From Pseudoxanthomonas sp. (GTDB lineage: Bacteria; Pseudomonadota; Gammaproteobacteria; Xanthomonadales; Xanthomonadaceae): a DNA stretch of 64,000 nt. Shown piece by piece: positions 18,036-26,502 of this stretch. The translations under genes and the position numbers were made by a program. The stretch lies in the NCBI RefSeq assembly GCF_027498035.1, contig NZ_CP114978.1, forward strand, positions 2,852,001 to 2,916,000, read 5' to 3'. Below the pieces are notes generated by a model. It had not been told where the DNA came from. It saw only the letters and a list, made by a program, of their open reading frames with translations, and did not search any database. Within the stretch, counting starts at the first letter, position 1, and each line of letters starts with the position of its first letter.

Positions 18036-18136
18036 CCCGTGGGCCAGCGGTGCATCGTGGTACCCTGCGCGCCCCTTTTTCCCTTGTGCCACGCAGGTTC
18101 TTTCATGACCTGCGGGCAGGATGACCGATCTCGCAA

Positions 18137-19471
18137 ATGGATGCCTGGCCCCGCTGCCTAGAACGCCTGGAAGCCGAATTACCGGCTGAAGATGTCCACA
18201 CCTGGCTCAAGCCGCTGCAGGCCGAACAACGTCCCGACGCGGTCGTGCTGTACGCACCCAACGCCTTCATCGTCGACCAGGTGCGCGAGCGCTACCTGCC
18301 GCGCATCCGCGAGCTGCTGGACCATTACGCGGGGCTGGACCAGGTCTCGCTGGCGGTCGGTTCGCGCGCCAAGGCCCCCGAGCCGGCACCTATGGGCGGC
18401 GCGCCTGCGTCCCTGGGCACCACCGCCACTGCGCCCATCGAGCCGTTCGCCGGCAACCTGGACAGCCACTACACCTTCGACAACTTCGTCGAGGGCCGCA
18501 GCAATCAGTTGGGTCGCGCCGCAGCCTGGCAAGCCGCGCAGAAGCCTGGCGACCGTTCCCATAATCCGCTGCTGCTGTACGGGGGCACGGGCCTGGGCAA
18601 GACCCACCTGATGTTCGCTGCCGGCAATGAGCTGCGCCGCCAGAATCCAGCCGCGCGGGTGCTGTACCTGCGCTCGGAGCAGTTCTTCAGCGCCATGACC
18701 AAGGCCTTGATCGAGCGCTCGATGGACCAGTTCAAGCGCCGCTTCCAGCAGGTCGACGCGCTGTTGATCGACGACATCCAGTTCTTTGCCGGCAAAGACC
18801 GCACCCAGGAAGAGTTCTTCCACACCTTCAACGCGCTGTTCGACGGCCGCCAGCAGATCATCCTGACCTGCGACCGGTATCCGCGCGAAGTGGAAGGCCT
18901 GGAACCACGGCTGAAATCCCGCCTGGCCTGGGGCTTGTCGGTGGCGATCGACCCGCCGGATTTCGAGACCCGCGCGGCGATCGTGCTGGCCAAGGCGGCC
19001 GAACGCGGAACCAACATCCCAGACGACGTGGCGTTCCTGCTGGCCAAGAAGATGCGCTCCAACGTGCGCGACCTGGAAGGGGCGCTCAACACGCTGGCCG
19101 CGCGTGCCAACTTCCTGGGCAAGGCGATCACGCCAGAATTCGCTCAGGAAACCCTGCGCGACCTGCTGCGCGCCCAGCAGCAGGCCATCGGCATCCCCAA
19201 CATCCAGAAGACCGTGGCCGACTACTACGGCCTGCAGATCAAGGACCTGCTCTCCAAGCGCCGCACGCGCTCGCTGGCGCGTCCCCGGCAAGTGGCCATG
19301 GCGCTGACCAAGGAACTGACCGAACACAGCCTGCCGGAGATCGGCGATGCGTTTGCTGGCCGCGACCACACCACCGTGCTGCACGCCTGCCGCCAGATTC
19401 GCACGCTGATGGAATCGGACGGCAAGCTCAAGGAAGACTGGGACAAGTTGATCCGCAAACTCAGCGAGTAA
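18137..19471 (+). CDS. dnaA: Chromosomal replication initiator protein DnaA
   Basis: DnaA binds DnaA boxes and melts oriC. Its 444 residues contain domain I (MDAWPRCLERLEAELPAEDVHTW), a short domain II linker and the AAA+ domain beginning DNFVEGRSNQLGRAA. The domain has Walker A GGTGLGKTHLM, Walker B LLIDDIQFF and sensor regions, and the C-terminal DNA-binding domain carries the signature FAGRDHTTVLHACRQI. ATG 18137 is the Xanthomonad start; an ATG at 18121 is out of frame. The DnaA-dnaN gap that follows looks like the origin. Confidence 0.98.
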   Translation: MDAWPRCLERLEAELPAEDVHTWLKPLQAEQRPDAVVLYAPNAFIVDQVRERYLPRIRELLDHYAGLDQVSLAVGSRAKAPEPAPMGGAPASLGTTATAPIEPFAGNLDSHYTFDNFVEGRSNQLGRAAAWQAAQKPGDRSHNPLLLYGGTGLGKTHLMFAAGNELRRQNPAARVLYLRSEQFFSAMTKALIERSMDQFKRRFQQVDALLIDDIQFFAGKDRTQEEFFHTFNALFDGRQQIILTCDRYPREVEGLEPRLKSRLAWGLSVAIDPPDFETRAAIVLAKAAERGTNIPDDVAFLLAKKMRSNVRDLEGALNTLAARANFLGKAITPEFAQETLRDLLRAQQQAIGIPNIQKTVADYYGLQIKDLLSKRRTRSLARPRQVAMALTKELTEHSLPEIGDAFAGRDHTTVLHACRQIRTLMESDGKLKEDWDKLIRKLSE

Positions 19472-19768
19472 TAACGCGCCCCGTGGCGCGGCGAGGTGGA
19501 TATGCTGTGCAGGTTGGCCGGTGCGATGAACAACCGGTGGGTCGATGGGTCCTGAAGCTGTGGATAAGGCGTGGATCGAATTCAACGCCAAATTTGTCCA
19601 CAGCTTTTCCCACCAGACGTGCCAGACCTATGCACCGGGTTTTGATCGAAAAAAACATATACGAAACAGTGGTTTGGACGTGTTTTCCCGCAAAACAGCC
19701 CCTACCATCACCACCAGCTTTTAAGATTTATACACTTCTAAAAACCTAAAGCACCGGGACACCACACG
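19472..19768. other. Probable chromosomal replication origin (oriC)
   Basis: A 297-bp gap between dnaA and dnaN, far more AT-rich than its surroundings. It has one perfect DnaA box TGTGGATAA (19559-19567), a second TTGTCCACA (19594-19602, inverted) and a weaker TTATACACT (19728-19736). It holds several pure A/T clusters, notably around 19640-19665 and 19719-19745. From the literature I recall that the minimal oriC of Xanthomonas campestris is the dnaA-dnaN gap with few DnaA boxes and many short A/T clusters; this segment matches that description. The dnaN promoter probably also lies here. Confidence 0.82.
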
Positions 19769-20872
19769 ATGCGTTTCAGCCTGCAGCGAGAAGCTTTCCT
19801 CAAACCCTTGGCGCAAGTGGTCAATGTCGTCGAGCGTCGCCAGACCCTGCCCGTGCTGGCCAATTTCCTGGTGCAGGTGCAGAACGGGCAGTTGTCCCTG
19901 ACCGGTACCGATCTGGAAGTCGAGATGATTGCGCGCAGCGCTGTCGAAGACGCCCAGGATGGCGAGACCACGATCCCGGCACGCAAACTGTTCGAAATCG
20001 TGCGCGCCCTGCCCGACGGCAGCCGGATCACCGTCAGCCAGACCGGCGACAAGGTCAGCGTGCAGGCCGGACGCAGCCGCTTCACCCTGGCCACCCTGCC
20101 TGCCAACGATTTCCCCTCGGTGGATGAAGTCGAAGCCAGTGAGCGGGTCACCGTTCCGGAAGCGGCGCTGAAGGAGCTGATCGAGCGCACCTCCTTCGCC
20201 ATGGCCCAGCAGGACGTGCGCTATTACCTCAATGGCCTGCTGTTCGACCTGCGCGATTCGATGCTGCGTTGCGTCGCCACCGACGGCCATCGCCTGGCGC
20301 TGTGCGAGTCGGGCCTGGAAACCGGCGGCTCTGGCACCAAGCGCCAGATCATCGTCCCGCGCAAGGGCGTGACCGAGCTGCAGCGCCTGCTGGAAGGTGG
20401 TGAGCGCGTGCTGGAGCTGGAAGTCGGCCGTAGCCATATCCGGGTCAAGCGTGACGATGTCACCTTCACTTCCAAGCTGATCGATGGCCGCTTCCCCGAT
20501 TACGAGGCCGTGGTTCCGATCGGTGCCGATATCGAAGTGAAGCTGGATCGCGAAGTGTTGCGCGCCGCGCTGCAACGCGCAGCGATCCTGTCGAACGAGA
20601 AGTATCGCGGTGTCCGCGTGGAGCTTTCGCCCGGGCAGATGAAGATCAGCGCGCACAACCCGGAGCAGGAAGAAGCCCAGGAAGAGATCGAGGCGGAGAC
20701 CAAGGTCGACGGCCTGGCGATCGGCTTCAACGTGAATTACTTGCTGGATGCCTTGTCCGCGCTGCGCGACGAGCACATCGTGATCCAGCTGCGCGATGCC
20801 AATTCATCGGCATTGGTCCGCGAGGCCAGTAGCGAGCGCTCACGTCACGTCGTGATGCCGCTGCGCCTCTGA
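19769..20872 (+). CDS. dnaN: DNA polymerase III beta subunit (sliding clamp)
   Basis: Sliding clamp that tethers DNA polymerase to the template. The 367-residue protein has three repeated clamp domains. It opens MRFSLQREAFLKPLAQVVNVVERR, has QTLPVLANFLVQVQNG, the motif DGHRLALCES and the tail HVVMPLRL, whose VMPxRL end is nearly invariant in gammaproteobacteria. It is preceded by the oriC-like gap and followed by a parS-like site and a hairpin before recF. Confidence 0.98.
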   Translation: MRFSLQREAFLKPLAQVVNVVERRQTLPVLANFLVQVQNGQLSLTGTDLEVEMIARSAVEDAQDGETTIPARKLFEIVRALPDGSRITVSQTGDKVSVQAGRSRFTLATLPANDFPSVDEVEASERVTVPEAALKELIERTSFAMAQQDVRYYLNGLLFDLRDSMLRCVATDGHRLALCESGLETGGSGTKRQIIVPRKGVTELQRLLEGGERVLELEVGRSHIRVKRDDVTFTSKLIDGRFPDYEAVVPIGADIEVKLDREVLRAALQRAAILSNEKYRGVRVELSPGQMKISAHNPEQEEAQEEIEAETKVDGLAIGFNVNYLLDALSALRDEHIVIQLRDANSSALVREASSERSRHVVMPLRL

Positions 20873-20887
20873 CCCATCGGCTGCACT

Positions 20888-20903
20888 TGTTCCACGTGAA
20901 ACA
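20888..20903. promoter_or_regulatory. parS-like site 1 (dnaN-recF gap)
   Basis: TGTTCCACGTGAAACA differs from the widespread bacterial parS palindrome TGTTTCACGTGAAACA at a single position. It is a candidate ParB-binding centromere element for chromosome segregation. It is about 1.1 kb from the oriC-like gap, the usual place for parS. Two more sites follow inside recF. Confidence 0.8.
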
Positions 20904-20907
20904 CACC

Positions 20908-20931
20908 AACGCCCGGCTTCAACCGGGCGTT
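20908..20931 (+). terminator. Stem-loop after dnaN
   Basis: AACGCCCGG, loop CTTCAA, CCGGGCGTT: a perfect 9-bp stem 35 bp after the dnaN stop and 23 bp before recF. The downstream sequence GTCAGTTCA has no T-run, so termination is probably partial. Confidence 0.55.
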
Positions 20932-20954
20932 GTCAGTTCAGGAAGATCGACACG

Positions 20955-22037
20955 ATGCACGTCACACGACTGGCGGTTGGCGGTTTGCGCAGGTTCGCCC
21001 AGGTCGAACTTGCACCGCTGCCCGGCCTGAACCTCATTACCGGCGACAATGGCGCGGGGAAAACGAGCCTGCTGGAGGCCCTGCATCTGATGGCCTGGGG
21101 CCGGAGCTTTCGCGGACGGGTGCGCGATGGGCTGATCCGGACGGGTTCGGACGCTGTGGAAGTCTTCGTTGAATGGCGCGAGGGCCAGGATGCGCGAACG
21201 CGCCGGGCTGGACTCCGGCATAGCGGGCAGGAATGGACAGGACGCCTGGATGGCCAGAACGTGGCCCAGTTAGGGGATCTGTGCGCTGCGTTGGCGGTTG
21301 TCAGTTTTGAGCCGGGCAGCCACGCGCTGGTGACCGGGAGTGGAGAACCCCGGCGCCGGTTCCTCGATTGGGGCCTGTTCCACGTGGAACAGGACTTCCT
21401 TGGCGTGTGGCGGCGCTACAACCGGGCGCTAAAGCAGCGCAATGCCCTGCTGAAGTCCGGTGGTGGCGGCAGCCAGCTCGATGCCTGGGACGCCGAGCTG
21501 GCCGATTCCGGTGAAGCGGTGACCTGGCATCGCCAGACCTACCTGGATCGCCTGCGGGACCAGCTTCGGGAGGTCGCCGATGCGCTGGTTCCCATGCTGG
21601 GCCGGGCGCAACTGGAATTCCAGCCGGGTTGGCGGCGTCAGGAGCTTTCCCTGGCCGATGCCCTGCTCGTCTCGCGTGACCGCGACCGCCAATTCGGCCA
21701 TACCGGGGTCGGGCCGCACCGGGCGGACTGGCGGGTGGAGTTCAGCACCTTGCCCCAGCGCGAACCGTTGTCGCGCGGGCAGGCCAAGCTCACCGCGTTG
21801 TCCTGCCTATTGGCCCAGGCCCAGGATTACGCGGCTCAACGGGGTGAATGGCCGGTCGTTGCGCTGGACGACCTTGCTTCGGAGCTGGATCGCCGGCATC
21901 AGGCCGGTGTGCTGGCCCGGGTCATGGCCACCGGTGCCCAGGTCTTCATCACTGGGACAGAAGCGCCTGCAGCACTCGAACAGGTCTCGCCGCAGGTGTG
22001 GTTCCACGTGGAACACGGTGAAATCGTCCAGCGCTGA
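20955..22037 (+). CDS. recF: DNA replication and repair protein RecF
   Basis: RecF loads RecA at gaps together with RecO and RecR. The 360-residue ABC/SMC-type ATPase has Walker A GDNGAGKTSLLEALHLM, a signature-like region LSRGQAKLTALSCLLAQ, and Walker B VVALDDLASELD. The normal start MHVTRLAVGGLRRF is at 20955. Unusually for a coding region, two ParB parS-like palindromes (21376-21391 and 22000-22015) are embedded in it. Each encodes the residues FHVEQ or FHVEH, so the protein sequence accommodates the DNA element. Confidence 0.96.
   Translation: MHVTRLAVGGLRRFAQVELAPLPGLNLITGDNGAGKTSLLEALHLMAWGRSFRGRVRDGLIRTGSDAVEVFVEWREGQDARTRRAGLRHSGQEWTGRLDGQNVAQLGDLCAALAVVSFEPGSHALVTGSGEPRRRFLDWGLFHVEQDFLGVWRRYNRALKQRNALLKSGGGGSQLDAWDAELADSGEAVTWHRQTYLDRLRDQLREVADALVPMLGRAQLEFQPGWRRQELSLADALLVSRDRDRQFGHTGVGPHRADWRVEFSTLPQREPLSRGQAKLTALSCLLAQAQDYAAQRGEWPVVALDDLASELDRRHQAGVLARVMATGAQVFITGTEAPAALEQVSPQVWFHVEHGEIVQR
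21376..21391. promoter_or_regulatory. parS-like site 2 (inside recF)
   Basis: TGTTCCACGTGGAACA is a perfect 16-bp palindrome, the form described for Pseudomonas parS. It lies inside the recF reading frame, coding for part of LFHVEQ. It is a probable ParB nucleation site. Confidence 0.85.
22000..22015. promoter_or_regulatory. parS-like site 3 (3' end of recF)
   Basis: GGTTCCACGTGGAACA: a perfect 14-bp palindromic core (22001-22014), with one outer base different from the 16-bp consensus. It lies near the end of recF, coding for FHVEH, about 60 bp before the gyrB promoter. Confidence 0.78.
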
Positions 22038-22074
22038 CGCCCCAGCCGCCGGATCAGGGCCAGAAGGGGCGCGG

Positions 22075-22083
22075 TGCTATAAT
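22075..22083 (+). promoter_or_regulatory. gyrB: Extended -10 promoter of gyrB
   Basis: TGCTATAAT combines a TG extended element with a perfect TATAAT, 81 bp before the gyrB ATG and just after recF. No good -35 stands at the right distance, which an extended -10 can tolerate. It would give gyrB its own transcription start rather than relying on recF read-through. Confidence 0.7.
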
Positions 22084-22163
22084 TCTCGATTCCTTTCAAG
22101 TGCCGGCGGCACCCGCGAATCCTTTCGTGGCGCGCCCCGGCCGTGCAGGCGATCGACACGCGA

Positions 22164-24632
22164 ATGACCGAAGAGACCACACCGGCAACCCCCGGCCAGA
22201 ACGGCAACTACGACGCCAACAGCATTACGGCCCTGGAAGGTCTGGAAGCCGTCCGCAAGCGCCCCGGCATGTACATTGGTGACGTGCACGACGGCACCGG
22301 TCTGCACCACATGGTCTTTGAAGTCGTCGACAACTCGATCGACGAAGCCCTGGCTGGCCACGCCGACAGCGTGGTCACCACGATCCACGCCGACGGCTCG
22401 GTATCGGTGTCGGACAACGGCCGCGGCATCCCGGTGGGCAAGCATGCGCAGATGAGCGAAAAGCTGGGGCGCGAAGTTTCCGCCGCCGAGGTCGTGATGA
22501 CCATCCTGCACGCGGGCGGCAAGTTCGACGACAACAGTTACAAGGTTTCTGGCGGCTTGCACGGCGTCGGCGTCAGCGTGGTCAATGCCCTGTCGGAAAA
22601 GCTGCTGCTGGATATCTTCCAGGGCGGCTTCCACTACCAGCAGGAATTCAGCAACGGCGCAGCCGTCGGCCCGCTCAAGCAGATCGAGCCCAGCGCCAAG
22701 CGCGGCACGACCCTGCGCTTCTGGCCCTCGACCGTGGCCTTCCACGGCAATACCGAATTCCACTACGACATCCTGGCCCGGCGCCTGCGCGAGCTGTCGT
22801 TCCTGAATTCCGGCGTCAAGGTTGTCCTGGTCGACGAGCGCGGCGAAGGCCGCCGCGACGATTTCCATTACGAAGGCGGCATCGCCAGCTTCGTCGAGCA
22901 TCTGGCCAAGGCCAAGAACCCGCTGCACCCGCATGTGATCTCGGTGACAGGCGAGCACAACAACATCACCGTGGACGTGGCCCTGCAGTGGACCGACGCC
23001 TACCAGGAAACGATGTACTGCTTCACCAACAACATCCCGCAGAAGGACGGTGGCACGCATCTGGCCGGCTTCCGCGGCGCGCTGACGCGCGTGCTGAGCA
23101 ACTACATCGAGCAGAGCGGCATCGCCAAGCAGGCCAAGGTCAGCCTGACCGGCGACGACATGCGTGAAGGCATGATCGCCGTGCTGTCGGTCAAGGTGCC
23201 CGACCCCAGCTTCTCCTCGCAGACCAAGGAAAAGCTGGTCAGCTCCGATGTGCGCCCGGCCGTGGAAAACGCCTTCGGCACGCGCCTGGAAGAGTTCCTG
23301 CAGGAGCACCCGAACGAAGCCAAGGCCATCGCCGGCAAGATCGTCGATGCCGCCCGCGCCCGTGAAGCGGCGCGCAAGGCCCGCGACCTGACCCGCCGCA
23401 AGGGCGCGCTGGATATCGCCGGCCTGCCCGGCAAGCTGGCCGACTGCCAGGAGAAGGACCCGGCGCTGTCCGAGCTGTTCATCGTCGAGGGAGACTCCGC
23501 CGGTGGCTCGGCCAAGCAGGGCCGCAACCGCAAGAACCAGGCGGTCCTGCCCCTGCGCGGGAAGATCCTCAACGTGGAACGTGCCCGCTTCGACCGCATG
23601 CTGGCTTCGGACCAGGTCGGTACCCTGATCACCGCGCTGGGCACCGGCATCGGCCGCGACGAATACAACCCGGACAAACTGCGCTACCACCGCATCATCA
23701 TCATGACCGACGCCGACGTGGACGGTTCGCACATCCGCACCCTACTGCTGACCTTCTTCTACCGGCAGATGCCGGAGTTGATCGAGCGCGGCCACGTCTA
23801 CATCGGCCTGCCGCCGCTGTACAAGCTCAAGCAGGGCAAGCAGGAGCTGTACCTGAAGGACGACCTGGCGCTGAATGCCTACCTGGCCAACAGTGCGGTC
23901 GAAGGCGCTTCGCTGATCCCGGCCACTGGCGAGCCACCGATTTCCGGTGAAGCGCTGGAGCGCCTGCTGATCCTGTTCGCCAACGCGCGTGACGCGATCA
24001 ACCGCAACGCCCATCGCTACGATCCGGCGCTGCTGGAGGCGTTGATCGATGCTGCGCCGCTGGATGCATTGCTGACCCTGTCCGAGGAGGCGCTGCGCAC
24101 CGAGCTGACGACGCTGGAAGGCATGCTCAACAGCAAGAGCATCGGTAGTCCTCGTTACACTCTTGAACTGCAGCACGCTAACGAGCAGCGCCCGGCTGCC
24201 CTGCTCGCCCATCGCCGCCACATGGGCGAGGAGCTGACCCAGGTGCTCGCCATGAGTGCATTCGAGGGCGGAGAGCTGCGCTCTCTGCGCGAGGTGGCCG
24301 CCCAGCTGCATGGCCTGGTGCGTGAAGGCGCCCAGATCCAGCGCGGCACCCGCAGCCAGGACGTGTCCAAGTTCGCCCAGGCGCAGGCCTGGCTGCTGGA
24401 CGAAGCCAAGAAGGGTCGCCAGATCCAGCGCTTCAAGGGCCTGGGCGAAATGAACCCCGAGCAGCTGTGGGAAACGACGGTCAATCCCGATACCCGGCGC
24501 ATGCTGCAGGTGCGGATCGAGGATGCCGTCGCCGCCGACCAGATCTTCAGCACGCTGATGGGTGATGTGGTGGAGCCGCGCCGCGACTTCATCGACGCCA
24601 ACGCGCTGAAGGTCTCCAACCTCGACGTCTGA
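22164..24632 (+). CDS. gyrB: DNA gyrase subunit B
   Basis: ATPase subunit of DNA gyrase, which introduces negative supercoils. 822 residues. GHKL ATPase domain: SITALEGLEAVRKRPGMYIGD, VDNSIDEALAG, VSDNGRGIPV, and GGLHGVGVSVVNALS. TOPRIM domain: EGDSAGGSAKQGRNRKNQAV with the metal-binding DTDADVDGSHI-type sequence read here as TDADVDGSHI. The tail has FKGLGEMNPEQLWETT. ATG 22164 (MTEETTPATPG) was chosen over an in-frame GTG at 22143, which lies closer to the promoter and lacks a ribosome site. Confidence 0.98.
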   Translation: MTEETTPATPGQNGNYDANSITALEGLEAVRKRPGMYIGDVHDGTGLHHMVFEVVDNSIDEALAGHADSVVTTIHADGSVSVSDNGRGIPVGKHAQMSEKLGREVSAAEVVMTILHAGGKFDDNSYKVSGGLHGVGVSVVNALSEKLLLDIFQGGFHYQQEFSNGAAVGPLKQIEPSAKRGTTLRFWPSTVAFHGNTEFHYDILARRLRELSFLNSGVKVVLVDERGEGRRDDFHYEGGIASFVEHLAKAKNPLHPHVISVTGEHNNITVDVALQWTDAYQETMYCFTNNIPQKDGGTHLAGFRGALTRVLSNYIEQSGIAKQAKVSLTGDDMREGMIAVLSVKVPDPSFSSQTKEKLVSSDVRPAVENAFGTRLEEFLQEHPNEAKAIAGKIVDAARAREAARKARDLTRRKGALDIAGLPGKLADCQEKDPALSELFIVEGDSAGGSAKQGRNRKNQAVLPLRGKILNVERARFDRMLASDQVGTLITALGTGIGRDEYNPDKLRYHRIIIMTDADVDGSHIRTLLLTFFYRQMPELIERGHVYIGLPPLYKLKQGKQELYLKDDLALNAYLANSAVEGASLIPATGEPPISGEALERLLILFANARDAINRNAHRYDPALLEALIDAAPLDALLTLSEEALRTELTTLEGMLNSKSIGSPRYTLELQHANEQRPAALLAHRRHMGEELTQVLAMSAFEGGELRSLREVAAQLHGLVREGAQIQRGTRSQDVSKFAQAQAWLLDEAKKGRQIQRFKGLGEMNPEQLWETTVNPDTRRMLQVRIEDAVAADQIFSTLMGDVVEPRRDFIDANALKVSNLDV

Positions 24633-24645
24633 CGGCCGCGTGCGC

Positions 24646-25485
24646 ATGGATGCCGCTGTGCGTGCCGTGGGGCACGGGCCGGAGACGCTGCCCCCACCGA
24701 ACGCCGTGCTGCCCCTTGGGCGGGCGCTGCGGCGCTTCTCGCTGGATCTGCTGATCGTTGCCGGCTTGTTCGCCCTGCTCTCGCTGCTGGGCGCCCTGGC
24801 CTGGGGAGTCTGGCGTGGGGTGGAGCTGGCATTTCAGGGCATGCCGACCGACCCCAAGGCGATCATGCAGGCTGTGGGAAGCCCGGGGCCGTTGGCGACC
24901 ATCGCCTTGAGCGTCATCAGCGTTGGAGGCACCGCGGTGCTGGCCATGCTGTGGCGTGCGCCGCCCAAAGCGGCCGAACGGATCGCTGCTCGCGCCTCCT
25001 TGCGCAGCCCCACAACCTGGGTCCTGGCGGTGTTCACCGGTGCCGCCGCCATTACCTGCAGCTTGATCGTGGCGCAGATCGCCGCCGCCATGCAGGAGAC
25101 CCTGGACCCGTCCAACATGAGCCTGGTCCGCGGCACACTCCACCAGTACCCGCTCCTGTTGCTGGTCTTCGCCGTGGTCGCCGCACCGGTGTACGAAGAA
25201 ATCCTGTTCCGCCGGGTCCTGTTCCGCCGGCTCTGGCGCGATGGCTGGCCGATGCTGGGCGCAGTGCTGAGCGGCATCCTGTTCGCCTTCATGCATGAAC
25301 CGCCTTTCGTCGGCGGCAAACCGTTGGCGGCCCAGCTGCCGCTATGGCTGGTCTATACCTGCATGGGCCTGGCCTTCGCGTGGGTCTACCGCCGGACCAA
25401 TTCACTGGGTGCTTCGATCGCCGCGCACAGCCTCAACAATGCCTTCGCGATCGGCGTGATGATGCTCTCCGGTGTCGCCAATTGA
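24646..25485 (+). CDS. CPBP family intramembrane metalloprotease
   Basis: A CAAX-prenyl-protease-like (Abi/CPBP) membrane protease of about 279 residues with six to eight hydrophobic segments. The three catalytic motifs are present in order: EExxxR as YEEILFRRVLFRR, FxxxH as FAFMHEPPF, and the late histidine/asparagine HSLNNAF. Family members process or degrade membrane peptides, or are bacteriocin-immunity proteins; the substrate here is unknown. It starts 13 bp after gyrB and may be cotranscribed with it. A GTG at 24640 is an equally possible start, two residues longer. Confidence 0.85.
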   Translation: MDAAVRAVGHGPETLPPPNAVLPLGRALRRFSLDLLIVAGLFALLSLLGALAWGVWRGVELAFQGMPTDPKAIMQAVGSPGPLATIALSVISVGGTAVLAMLWRAPPKAAERIAARASLRSPTTWVLAVFTGAAAITCSLIVAQIAAAMQETLDPSNMSLVRGTLHQYPLLLLVFAVVAAPVYEEILFRRVLFRRLWRDGWPMLGAVLSGILFAFMHEPPFVGGKPLAAQLPLWLVYTCMGLAFAWVYRRTNSLGASIAAHSLNNAFAIGVMMLSGVAN

Positions 25486-25537
25486 CCGTTCGGGTTTGAC
25501 GAAAAATTCATGGCTTATGTGTCAACACTGACACGCA

Positions 25538-26353
25538 ATGAAGCCCAACTCCCGCCGCCTTGCTGCCCCGTTTCTGTGCGGCCTGACGCTGAGCCTGCTG
25601 GCCACGTCCTGCGCGACCATGACCTCCTCCACCGGCCGACGCCAGAATGTCGGCGGGGTGTCCCAGCAGCAGCTGGACCAGCTGGGTGCGCAAGCCTTCG
25701 CCGAGGCCAAGAAAAAGCAGGCCGTCAGTACAGATCCCAGGCAGAACGCCTACGTCCGCTGCGTGGTCAACGCGCTGGTGGCACAGCTGCCGCCGGCAGA
25801 GCGCGCGATTCCGTGGGAAACCGCCGTGTTTTCCGACAAGGAGGCCAACGCCTTCGCCCTGCCCGGTGGCAAGGTCGGGGTGAACGCAGGGATGTTTCCC
25901 GTGGCCAGAACCCAGGACCAGCTGGCCGCAGTGATTGGCCATGAAATCGGCCACGTGGTCGAGCATCACTTCGAAGAGCGCATCACCAACCAGGTGCGGA
26001 CCTCGCAGGTGCTGCAGATCTTCGGCGCGCTGGCTGGTGACTACGGTTCGCTGGTCACCCAGGGCGGCGGAATCGCCGCCAATGCCGGATTCCTGCTTCC
26101 CAATTCCCGCGCCCAGGAAAGCGAAGCCGATGTGGTCGGCCAACGTCTGATGGCGCAGGCCGGCTTCGACCCGCGCCAGGCGGTCGACCTGTGGCAGAAC
26201 ATGTCGGCGGCCGGCGGCAATCGTCCGCCGCAATGGCTGTCCACGCATCCTGATCCGAGTTCCCGCATCCTCGAATTGAAGCGCCGTGCAGACGCACTCG
26301 TGCCCACCTGGCAGGCCGCGCAGGCAGCTGGAAGACGGCCCAGATGCAGCTGA
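25538..26353 (+). CDS. M48 family metalloprotease, lipoprotein (LoiP/YcaL-like)
   Basis: A 271-residue zinc protease. The signal peptide ends in a lipobox-like SLLATSC (Cys25), suggesting lipid anchoring. The zinc site HExxH is HEIGHVVEHH, with the third ligand in AQESEADVVG, and the end STHPDPSSRILEL matches the M48 pattern WLSTHP. It has no transmembrane helices after the signal, so it resembles the periplasmic LoiP/YcaL/BepA group that acts in outer-membrane protein quality control. It lies 52 bp after the CPBP protease and before the TonB cluster; this adjacency of two envelope proteases is notable. Confidence 0.88.
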   Translation: MKPNSRRLAAPFLCGLTLSLLATSCATMTSSTGRRQNVGGVSQQQLDQLGAQAFAEAKKKQAVSTDPRQNAYVRCVVNALVAQLPPAERAIPWETAVFSDKEANAFALPGGKVGVNAGMFPVARTQDQLAAVIGHEIGHVVEHHFEERITNQVRTSQVLQIFGALAGDYGSLVTQGGGIAANAGFLLPNSRAQESEADVVGQRLMAQAGFDPRQAVDLWQNMSAAGGNRPPQWLSTHPDPSSRILELKRRADALVPTWQAAQAAGRRPRCS

Positions 26354-26502
26354 TCGCAGGATCAGCACAAACGCGCTGCAAGGAACAACGAAATCCGCAC
26401 ACATTGTTAAAGCGATTCTGCTAGTTTGCCGACCCGGCTTTCCATTGGCCCGTTGTTCAGCCCCCCGCACCCACGTAAAACCGATTCCGCAAGAGGTGAT
26501 CC

